Shown: in pieces, positions 1 to 6,415 of the stretch
Layout: each line of letters begins with the position of its first letter
How positions within the stretch are numbered: the stretch's first letter is position 1
NCBI RefSeq assembly: GCF_004765805.1
Contig: NZ_ML219773.1
Span: forward strand, 1 to 64,000
Length of the DNA: 64,000 nt
Source: Halorussus halobius
Lineage (GTDB): Archaea > Halobacteriota > Halobacteria > Halobacteriales > Haladaptataceae
Direction of reading: 5' to 3'
The notes under the pieces: model-generated
What the model was told of the DNA's origin: nothing
Seen by the model: the letters and a program-made list of their open reading frames with translations, nothing else
The model's database searches: none
Program-made: the position numbers and the translations under genes

Positions 1-274
1 CGCCATCAGGGGTCTCTTCGAGGAGTTGAAGGGCGTTCCGGACCGCGATGCCGTGGGACTGATGGCGGACGCGGCCGACGACGTCCTCGACGATGTCGAT
101 GCTGTCTGCAGGGGAGTCAAACACGGTGACCTCGTGCGGGCCAAGCCCGCGAGGACCGTGCTCGGTCACGATCTGGAGCGTGTGGTCGCCGTTCGAGGCC
201 CAGCCGCCGCGCGCGTCTGAGTCGACCGGCTCGAAACCGGCGTCTTGGAGCGCGTCGACGAGGTCGCTACTCAT
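1..274 (-). CDS. Unknown provirus early protein, C-terminus cut by window edge
   Basis: The open frame begins with ATG at 274 and runs off the left edge, giving 91 visible residues that start MSSDLVDALQDAGFEPVDSD. Its start overlaps the end of the upstream gene (stop at 267), so it is translationally coupled to it. The visible part is acidic, with a short beta-like stretch (GGWASNGDHTLQIVTEHG) followed by a helical segment. I do not recognise a family. It belongs to the leftward operon that starts at 1667 and diverges from the repressor gene, which suggests an early or regulatory role. This last point is inference from position only. Confidence 0.75.
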   Translation of the reverse strand, partial: MSSDLVDALQDAGFEPVDSDARGGWASNGDHTLQIVTEHGPRGLGPHEVTVFDSPADSIDIVEDVVGRVRHQSHGIAVRNALQLLEETPDG

Positions 275-797
275 CGCTCACCTCATCGAAGACATCCTCG
301 TCGAACTCGACGCGCACGACCTGGTCGCCGTCGTGGTAGAGCGTGCCGACCCGGACCGGCGGGTCGCCCGCTTCTTCGCGCTCGGTCTCGCTGGGGAGTG
401 ACTCGACGAACGCGCGCCACGCGTCGTGGTCGAGGCGGCCCTTCTCGTCGTCGAACTGTCGGGTGAGTTCGATTTCCGCGAACGTCTGCGGGCCGCCCGA
501 GTGCGCGGCTGGGTCGTCGAGCCCGTTGACGTCGCCCTCGAAGCTGCAGTGGACGTGGTCGGCGGGGCCGTCGTCGACTGAGGCGTCGCGGTGCGCGTAG
601 ACGGCTGTGGTGTCGAGCAGGCGTGGGTCGTGTTCGGGCTGGCGGACGGGGATGACGCCCTCGTGGTGCTCGTAGAGCGCGGGCGCTTCGTCGCGGAGGT
701 GGGCGAAGACGCCGTTCGCGAGGTCGTTGAACAACTCGGGGTCGGCGTCGTCGAGGTCCTCGGGGTCGAGGCCCTCGATACGGAGGTAAGCCGGCAT
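267..797 (-). CDS. Unknown provirus early protein, 176 aa
   Basis: The chosen ATG start (MPAYLRIEGLDPEDLDDADP) lies 1 nt beyond the stop of the upstream zinc-ribbon gene. A longer frame exists upstream but its translation is arginine/serine-rich and overlaps that gene in another frame. The protein is very acidic and soluble, with no membrane segment. Single histidines and a lone cysteine are scattered through the middle without an obvious metal site. Its 3' end overlaps the next gene by 8 nt. Function is unknown. It is the third gene of a four-gene leftward cluster. Confidence 0.72.
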   Translation of the reverse strand: MPAYLRIEGLDPEDLDDADPELFNDLANGVFAHLRDEAPALYEHHEGVIPVRQPEHDPRLLDTTAVYAHRDASVDDGPADHVHCSFEGDVNGLDDPAAHSGGPQTFAEIELTRQFDDEKGRLDHDAWRAFVESLPSETEREEAGDPPVRVGTLYHDGDQVVRVEFDEDVFDEVSDE

Positions 798-798
798 C

Positions 799-939
799 TT
801 AGACCATCCTCCCATTATCCGGGTTGTCGACGATGTCACCGCACTCAGTGCAGATGTACTGGACGTGGTCGCGGCCCGTCCGAGGGTCGCGCGAGACGGT
901 CTGGGTGACGTCCGTCTCCGCATCACAATCGCAGGCCAT
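799..939 (-). CDS. Short zinc-ribbon-like protein, 46 aa
   Basis: This small gene starts MACDCDAETDVTQTVSRD and contains Cys3 and Cys5 followed by a CTECG motif near residues 31-35. The C-x-C / C-x-x-C pairing is what small haloviral zinc ribbons look like. ATG overlaps the stop of the upstream gene by 1 nt (TGATG arrangement), and its own stop is 1 nt before the next ATG, so it is tightly embedded in the operon. The zinc-binding assignment is inferred from spacing. Such proteins may bind nucleic acid or partner proteins, but nothing here shows the target. Confidence 0.8.
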   Translation of the reverse strand: MACDCDAETDVTQTVSRDPRTGRDHVQYICTECGDIVDNPDNGRMV

Positions 940-1667
940 CAGGCATCACCGTCGGTTTGGTCGGCGAGCCATGGTCGCTGCGTGCTGTCGGCGTCGTCGT
1001 AGCCGAGGACGTCAGGCCAGCGTGGCCGGTCGCGGTCAGCGATACTGTCTGGCAGATGCTCTTCGGGGTCGTAGCTACCGTCGGGCGTGCCGGCGGCGAA
1101 TTTCGCGGCGGCCGCGTAGATTGCGCCCTGACTCAGGACGTCACCCCACGTTAAGGGCTCGCCGTGACCGTCGCCGCGACGGATCATCCCGCTCCACGTC
1201 ACGTCGTCGTATCGGCCGGACTGTCCGTATCGCTTCGAGATTGTGACGGTGAGGTCTGTCTCGGCGTGCTCGAAGACATCCTCGCCGTTGCCCCGGCGGT
1301 GGGTCCAGTCGTCGGGGAGGATTGGCGTGGGGCTGGTCCGGCATCCGCTATCGGGCTGAGCTGTCTCGTCGGAGGTGTCGGGGCGGCGAGCGAATCGGAC
1401 GTGCGCGGTGTCGGTGGCGTCCGTTCGGTCGGCCGCCAGCTGCGTCTCGCGGAACTCGTAGCGCTGGGCGTACTGTTTGAGTGCGTTGCGTTGGCCGACA
1501 TTGTGGAGGGTGGCTTCGACGACGTGGAGCGCGCCCGCGTTCTCGGCTGTGGCGGTGATGTCGTCGACGGCGAATGGGCCGTGGTCGAGGGCGTCGACGA
1601 ACTCGCGCGTCTGGGCGTCGAGGTGGTCGTCGTTCGATGCGTTCTTGTCGCAGCGTGTGGAACTCAT
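939..1667 (-). CDS. Unknown provirus protein, 242 aa, first gene of leftward early operon
   Basis: The gene begins MSSTRCDKNASNDDHLDAQT at ATG 1667. The frame is open for another 100 codons upstream, but that extension crosses the promoter region and has no acidic haloarchaeal composition. The N-terminal 110 residues look helical (DAQTREFVDALDHGPFAVDD), and the C-terminal half is acidic with aromatic residues. No catalytic motif is recognised. Its promoter probably lies at 1773-1797, next to an inverted repeat, so the divergent repressor gene is a candidate regulator. Confidence 0.75.
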   Translation of the reverse strand: MSSTRCDKNASNDDHLDAQTREFVDALDHGPFAVDDITATAENAGALHVVEATLHNVGQRNALKQYAQRYEFRETQLAADRTDATDTAHVRFARRPDTSDETAQPDSGCRTSPTPILPDDWTHRRGNGEDVFEHAETDLTVTISKRYGQSGRYDDVTWSGMIRRGDGHGEPLTWGDVLSQGAIYAAAAKFAAGTPDGSYDPEEHLPDSIADRDRPRWPDVLGYDDADSTQRPWLADQTDGDA

Positions 1668-1772
1668 AGATTGCTTCACCTTCTGGGTTGGAGCACGAGG
1701 TCGGCCGCTGCAACGGCCGGCCGGATTCTTCCGGTGTCCCCCGCTCCTTACTACCCACTTGTATCCCCGGCA

Positions 1773-1797
1773 CCTTATACTTTGTGCATCCTGCACA
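1773..1797 (-). promoter_or_regulatory. TATA-like box with adjacent inverted repeat (candidate operator)
   Basis: On the minus strand the box reads AAAGTATAAGG (1783 to 1773), a good archaeal BRE/TATA match pointing toward the leftward operon. Directly upstream lies the perfect inverted repeat TGTGCA-TCC-TGCACA (1783-1797). The GTGCGCAC palindrome at 1830-1837 and a TGCACA-like half-site near 1851 sit closer to the repressor gene. Repressor binding here would block TFB/TBP access. The box and repeat are seen directly. The operator function is inference. Confidence 0.55.
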
Positions 1798-1848
1798 TCT
1801 ATATTGCCATGGTTTAGGAAAAGTGCTAAGTGCGCACGCCATGTTATT

Positions 1849-2139
1849 ATGCACATGGCGTTAGACCACGAAGACGAAATCATGGACGCCGACGATTTGA
1901 CGAAGACCGACCGCGCAATCCTCGACTTCCTAAAACAAGGGCGCGGCGGCGACGGCCCATGGGGGATTGCCACCAAAGGCCGACTCGTCGACGAAACCGG
2001 ATTCTCCCGAAACAGCGTCTACAACCGACTGGAAATCCTCGAAGCAAACGACCACGTTCGCGTCGTCCACGAACCAACCCGCGAGTTCGCGTTCGTCAGC
2101 GACCCCCGCGACGACGAGGACGGTGAGAGCGATGAGTGA
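1849..2139 (+). CDS. Winged-helix provirus repressor-like protein, 96 aa
   Basis: The core (residues 16-85) reads LTKTDRAILDFLKQGRGGDG followed by PWGIATKGRLVDETGFSRNS and VYNRLEILEANDHVRVVHE. This is the wHTH family found near the ends of many haloarchaeal proviruses and plasmids: a first helix, an SRNSVYNRLEIL recognition helix and a beta wing. Two ATG codons are possible, 1849 (MHMALDHED) and 1855. It is the first gene of a rightward trio with overlapping ends (stop 2139, next start 2132), followed by a helicase. The divergent intergenic region holds several TGTGCA/TGCACA elements, so autoregulation and control of the leftward operon are likely. Confidence 0.8.
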   Translation: MHMALDHEDEIMDADDLTKTDRAILDFLKQGRGGDGPWGIATKGRLVDETGFSRNSVYNRLEILEANDHVRVVHEPTREFAFVSDPRDDEDGESDE

Positions 2140-2326
2140 GCCACACCTCTCACTCCGGCAGGCCGCCGACTACGTCAACACCGCACACCACGAGATCGAC
2201 GCGGACGGCCTCGACATCGAGGGCGAAACCCAGTTCGCCGAAATCTGCACCGACCTCGAAAACACGCTCCGTCAGCTCGCACTCCTCGCAGAAGCTGGCT
2301 CCCTCGACGAGGACGAGAACGCATGA
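2132..2326 (+). CDS. Small acidic helical protein, 64 aa
   Basis: The gene starts MSEPHLSLRQAADYVNTAHH and overlaps the repressor gene by 8 nt and the helicase start by 4 nt, so it is certainly part of the same transcript. The sequence is predicted mainly helical and acidic, with no cysteines or membrane segments. I do not recognise a family. The tight coupling suggests an accessory factor to either the repressor or the helicase, but there is no motif to decide. Confidence 0.7.
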   Translation: MSEPHLSLRQAADYVNTAHHEIDADGLDIEGETQFAEICTDLENTLRQLALLAEAGSLDEDENA

Positions 2327-4137
2327 GCGCAGAACTTGAAGACCCAGAGTCCGAACGCTCGCTGCGGGCGCTCACGGACGGCGACCTCTCCCTCGCGGAA
2401 CTCGCCGACACGATCCGCGCAGCGACGCCCGGGGATCTGCTCGCGCTCGCCGAGGAGATCGACGACCTCTCCCGCCAGCACGAACTCGCCCACACCAGCA
2501 CCGTCGTCACCGACGACGACCGCGACCGAGAGGAACGCATCCGGTTGTACCCGAGCCAGCTCCGGCTGCACGTCGACACGCCGACGCCGGAGACGAAGAC
2601 GACGCTCGGGAACTTCGCGCACCTCGTCGAGACCAGCCACGACGGCGATGCCAGTATCTACGAGACCAGCCCGCTCGACGTCTGGACCAGCCCCTACGAG
2701 CGCGTCGGCGTCCTCCTCGACGACTACGCCGCCACGGTCGGCACGCTCCCCGAATCAGTCGAAAGCCAACTCCGGCAGACGTGGGAGCGCGGCCACGCCT
2801 TCCGCCTCCGCACCCACCCCGACGGCTACACCGTCCTCGAAGCCGACACCACCGACCTGTTCGAGGACGTCGCCAAGGAGTACCTCGAACACAACACTCA
2901 CTACACGCAGTATCTCTCCGACCGGGAGATGCGGATCAAGGCCGGCGGCGAAGCCGATGTCAAGGAGACGCTCTACGATGCTGGCTACCCACCGCTCGAC
3001 GAGCGCGACCTCGACACCGGCGAAGGGTTGGACATCGACCTCGTCGACGGCCTCGACCTCCGCCCCTACCAACAGGAGTGGGTCGACCGCTTCCGCGACG
3101 CCGGCTCGGGTGTGATCGATGCGCCGCCCGGCGCGGGCAAGACCATCGCCGCGCTCGCCATCATGGCCGACCTCGGCCAAGAAACCCTCATCCTCGTCCC
3201 GAGTCGAGAGCTCGCCGGGCAGTGGAAGGACGAACTCCTCGAACACACCACGCTCGGCGAGATGGGGTACGGCCGCCGGAAGATCGGCGAGTACCACGGC
3301 GGCGAGAAGAACATCCGGCCGGTCACGATCTCGACCTACGATATGGCGTCCAAATCCCGGCACGGCCGGAAGCTGTTCGACCGCGAGTGGGGACTCGTCG
3401 CCTTCGACGAAGCCCACCACGTTCCCGCGAGCGTCTGGCGGCGGACGGCGGACATCCAGTCGCGGGCCCGGCTCGGGTTGACCGCGACGCCCGTCCGGTC
3501 GGATGGGAAGAGCGAGGAGATCTTCACGCTCATCGGCCGGCCGTTGACGTCGACGTGGGAGGAACTCTACGAGGACGGCTGGGTCCACCGGCCCGACGTC
3601 GAGGTCCGGTTCGTCCCGTGGGCCGACGAGAGCGCCCGCGACCGCTATCGGGATGCGGAGGGCATCAAGCGGATGGTCGCCGCCTCGGCGAACCCCGCAA
3701 AGCTCGAAGAGACTCGGCGGCTCCTCGACGAGCACGCGGGCGAGAAGGTCTTGATTTACTCGGGCTGGACGGACCAAGGCGAGGAGTACAGCGACGCGCT
3801 CGGGCTGCCGTTCGTACAGGGCGAGACCCGGCACTCCGAGCGCGAGGATTACTACGAGCAGCTGCGCGAGGGCGAGATCCAGGGGTTGATCGTCTCGCGG
3901 GTGGCCGACGAGGGGATTGACATCCCGGACGTGGACGTGGTGATTATCGCGTCGATGCTCGGGGGCAGTCGCCGGCAGGGCGCGCAGCGCGTCGGCCGCG
4001 TGATGCGGCCGTTCGGCGGCGCGGACGCCTACGTGTTGGCGACCCGTGGGAGTCGCGAAGAGGAGTACGCCCGCGAGCAGATGGACTACCTTCGCGAGCG
4101 CGGGACAACGGTGACCGAGACGGAAGTCGAGGCATAA
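2323..4137 (+). CDS. XPB/Rad25-like superfamily 2 DNA helicase, 604 aa
   Basis: Motifs are intact: Walker A APPGAGKT (267-274), DEAH box (362-365), motif III TAT (387-389) and motif VI QRVGRVMRP (555-563). Residues 1-240 form an N-terminal region with a helical front part and a segment resembling the damage-recognition domain of archaeal XPB. The two RecA-like domains fill the rest. XPB-type enzymes are ATP-driven dsDNA translocases, and virus copies probably serve genome replication or repair. The start overlaps the previous gene by 4 nt (ATGA). The C-terminus ends soon after motif VI, lacking the long tail of some cellular XPB proteins. The call as an SF2 helicase is firm; the virus role is inferred. 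Confidence 0.93.
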   Translation: MSAELEDPESERSLRALTDGDLSLAELADTIRAATPGDLLALAEEIDDLSRQHELAHTSTVVTDDDRDREERIRLYPSQLRLHVDTPTPETKTTLGNFAHLVETSHDGDASIYETSPLDVWTSPYERVGVLLDDYAATVGTLPESVESQLRQTWERGHAFRLRTHPDGYTVLEADTTDLFEDVAKEYLEHNTHYTQYLSDREMRIKAGGEADVKETLYDAGYPPLDERDLDTGEGLDIDLVDGLDLRPYQQEWVDRFRDAGSGVIDAPPGAGKTIAALAIMADLGQETLILVPSRELAGQWKDELLEHTTLGEMGYGRRKIGEYHGGEKNIRPVTISTYDMASKSRHGRKLFDREWGLVAFDEAHHVPASVWRRTADIQSRARLGLTATPVRSDGKSEEIFTLIGRPLTSTWEELYEDGWVHRPDVEVRFVPWADESARDRYRDAEGIKRMVAASANPAKLEETRRLLDEHAGEKVLIYSGWTDQGEEYSDALGLPFVQGETRHSEREDYYEQLREGEIQGLIVSRVADEGIDIPDVDVVIIASMLGGSRRQGAQRVGRVMRPFGGADAYVLATRGSREEEYAREQMDYLRERGTTVTETEVEA

Positions 4138-4185
4138 TGTTTACCGCCGGAACGTTCTTGTAGTCTGAGGCAATCGGCGTCAGAT

Positions 4186-4401
4186 ATGGCACTCCCAGAA
4201 TCTGCGCTGTGGGCGGGCGGAGGTATCCTCGGGCTGGCCGTTCTGTACTTTGCGGCTAGCATCGGAGACGCCATCTTCGGCCAACCGAGAAACGGGGGCC
4301 AGTTCGGACACAATCGAACGACCACTCTCGAACGGTTGCTCAAAAGACTCGGCGCAGTAGTCGTCTTAGCAGCCATCTTATACCTCTGGATGGCGTATTA
4401 G
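4186..4401 (+). CDS. Small membrane protein with two TM segments, 71 aa
   Basis: Two hydrophobic stretches flank a polar loop: about residues 8-28 (LWAGGGILGLAVLYFAASIG) and 52-69 (LGAVVVLAAILYLWM). The loop carries basic residues (RTTTLERLLKRL), which suggests it is cytoplasmic. The gene follows the helicase after 48 nt on the same strand. Small two-TM proteins of this size can be holin-like or superinfection-exclusion factors, but no family is recognised here. Confidence 0.7.
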   Translation: MALPESALWAGGGILGLAVLYFAASIGDAIFGQPRNGGQFGHNRTTTLERLLKRLGAVVVLAAILYLWMAY

Positions 4402-4458
4402 GGGCGCGAGAAAACTCACAGATGCCAGTCCGACCGGCGTCGCTCGCAAGCACCGCTC

Positions 4459-5256
4459 TCAGAACGACGAGTAGGATACTTGCGCGACCCCGTACTCGGC
4501 GCTCGTACTCGCCTCTTTCACCACGTCCCCGTTCTGCAGGACCTGCACCGTCAACTCGGCACCACTCTCGTCCTGCTTTTGCGCGTTCCCCGAGATGATG
4601 TCCGGCGAGCCATCGATCGAGATCGTCTCCGTTCCAGACCCCTCAATGGTGCGCGCCGACCCGCCCGCGCTAATCGACCCAGACCACTCTCCATCGTACA
4701 CGATTTTGAACTCGAACGTATCCTCGGACCCGGACGTCGTACTCTCACTACTAGTCGATCCATCTGAGATGCTACTCCCGCTCTCGGACGTGACTTGCGC
4801 GACACCGTGCGCGGCGGTCGTGCTCTGCTCGCTGATCACCTCGCCGTCCTCACGGATTTGAACGGTGAGCTCTCCATCACCGTCGGATTGCTTTTGCGCG
4901 TTCGCGGACACGATGAAGGGGTCGCCGGTCACCGTGAACGACTCCGTCCCGGAGCCCTGAACCGACCGGCTCGACCCGTCCGTCGTGATGCTGCCTTGCC
5001 ACTCGCCGTCGAACTCGACGCGAACGGTATACGCGGCCTCGCTGGTCGTCGTCGCTGACCCAGATTGGACCGTCGTTGTGTCGGCTCCCGAGCCCTCGCC
5101 CGCCGTCGTCGTGGGAGCTGGGTCGGATGCTGCCGTGGTGGTGTCCGAGTTGGCGGCCGCGTCGGTCGTGTCGTCTTGAGTCGAGTCCCCGCCGGAACAG
5201 CCTGCGAGTGCGGTCAGTAGTCCGGTGGTGCCGAGGAGGAATCGTCGTCTATCCAT
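4459..5256 (-). CDS. Tat-exported lipoprotein with two duplicated domains, 265 aa
   Basis: The N-terminus MDRRRFLLGTTGLLTALAGC has a twin-arginine motif and a lipobox with Cys20 as the likely lipidated residue. A Thr/Ser/Asp-rich linker (about 21-72) precedes two homologous beta domains, about 75-155 and 178-265. Both contain DGEW-GSI, a GSGTE turn, NAQKQ, ELTVQ and a terminal YGVAQV or HGVAQV motif, so the gene arose by internal duplication. The protein should sit on the outer face of the membrane. It is divergently oriented to a second lipoprotein and lies between early and structural modules, where viruses often carry accessory genes. A role at the host surface, for example superinfection exclusion, is only a hypothesis. 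Confidence 0.85.
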   Translation of the reverse strand: MDRRRFLLGTTGLLTALAGCSGGDSTQDDTTDAAANSDTTTAASDPAPTTTAGEGSGADTTTVQSGSATTTSEAAYTVRVEFDGEWQGSITTDGSSRSVQGSGTESFTVTGDPFIVSANAQKQSDGDGELTVQIREDGEVISEQSTTAAHGVAQVTSESGSSISDGSTSSESTTSGSEDTFEFKIVYDGEWSGSISAGGSARTIEGSGTETISIDGSPDIISGNAQKQDESGAELTVQVLQNGDVVKEASTSAEYGVAQVSYSSF

Positions 5257-5272
5257 GGCGAAATGTAGTGAG

Positions 5273-5318
5273 AATATACGTATTAGTGTTGTGATGGTAT
5301 CCGATTAGTTCGTATATA
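5273..5318. promoter_or_regulatory. Divergent TATA-like boxes between two lipoprotein genes
   Basis: The 107-bp gap between the lipoprotein starts is AT-rich. Toward the right, TATATA at 5313-5318 sits about 46 nt before the ATG at 5364, allowing a short leader. Toward the left, the minus-strand stretch through 5283-5275 (palindrome ATACGTAT at 5276-5283) lies roughly 20-27 nt before the ATG at 5256, fitting a leaderless transcript. The lipoproteins therefore appear to have their own promoters, separate from the structural operon. Confidence 0.5.
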
Positions 5319-5363
5319 CTTGTGGGCGATACGTTTACAACAGTCACTTGAATTGAATCCAGC

Positions 5364-6398
5364 ATGAACCGCCGTCAGTTCCTCGGCGCGATCACAGCCA
5401 GCACGATGGGGCTCGCCGGCTGTGTCGGCAGCAACGACGACGAATCCGAGGTCCGGACCGTGACGGTCACTGTCACGCGAACCCCCACGACTACGACCGC
5501 GTCCACGACGTCGACGACCCAGCCGTCGACGGAGACCACAGCCACAACGGACACGGAGACCGAGACGACGACGACGGAGACGACCACCGAGACAACGACC
5601 GAGACGACAGAAACGCCCGATCCAGAAGAGCAGACTGAAGCCCGTCTTGAGGACACGAGAGACCTCCTGTTCGAGGCCTACGATGACTTCTTGGACGGTA
5701 ACGCAGGCGATGCCGATCTCGCGTCAATCTCCGCTAAATCGAGCGACTTCACTGCCGACAGCACCCTCAGTCGCCTCGACGATGCATTCGCTGAACTCAA
5801 CGCCGCAGAAGAAACCGCTACAGATGACCAACTCCAGGTCGTTCAGAAACTCGACAGTGTGGGGTCGTTCCTCCAGCACGTGACGCGCACACAGGACGCG
5901 CTCACGGAGGCCTATCCGCGAGTCGAAAGCCTCCTCCAAGGCGCTCGGAACGAAAACACGTCGAAGATCACGTCTGCGATGAGCAATCTCTCGCCGGCAG
6001 TCTCGGATGCAGTCGCGCACAAGGATCGCGCAGCGTCGATGGTGTTACAGGGTTTCGGGGAGGTCCCGTTTATGAGCGGAGATGACGCGAAAAAGAAACT
6101 GTACCAGATTCGAATGGAATGCCAGACTCTCGAAGCGATTACCGATGCCGGAGAGTCATTCGCGAACGCGATGGAGGCGATTAGTGCCGGCGATGATGCA
6201 TTCGACAGCGAGGACTACAATATCGCGCGAAGCGAGTACGGTGACGCAGCAGACGAGCTCGCCACCGCTAAACAGGCGCTCGATGACGCGAGCGACCACC
6301 TAAGCGGGAGCGCCTCCTCGCTGGAAACCCACATCGATAATCAAAACTCGTACGCGGCAGAGCGCGAGCGTGAGGCAGAACAGAACGCCAGCACGTAA
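5364..6398 (+). CDS. Tat lipoprotein with Thr-rich stalk and helical domain, 344 aa
   Basis: The start MNRRQFLGAITASTMGLAGC has the RR motif and lipobox Cys20. Residues about 32-90 are almost entirely Thr/Ser/Glu, typical of an O-glycosylated stalk. Residues about 93-344 are predicted all-helical, with heptad-like spacing of Leu and Ala and no cysteine except one near 253. No known family is recognised. The gene ends 17 bp from the convergent end of the structural operon. Its position and separate promoter suggest a lysogenically expressed surface protein. The function remains open. Confidence 0.83.
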   Translation: MNRRQFLGAITASTMGLAGCVGSNDDESEVRTVTVTVTRTPTTTTASTTSTTQPSTETTATTDTETETTTTETTTETTTETTETPDPEEQTEARLEDTRDLLFEAYDDFLDGNAGDADLASISAKSSDFTADSTLSRLDDAFAELNAAEETATDDQLQVVQKLDSVGSFLQHVTRTQDALTEAYPRVESLLQGARNENTSKITSAMSNLSPAVSDAVAHKDRAASMVLQGFGEVPFMSGDDAKKKLYQIRMECQTLEAITDAGESFANAMEAISAGDDAFDSEDYNIARSEYGDAADELATAKQALDDASDHLSGSASSLETHIDNQNSYAAEREREAEQNAST

Positions 6399-6415
6399 CC
6401 GCCACGAATCACATG

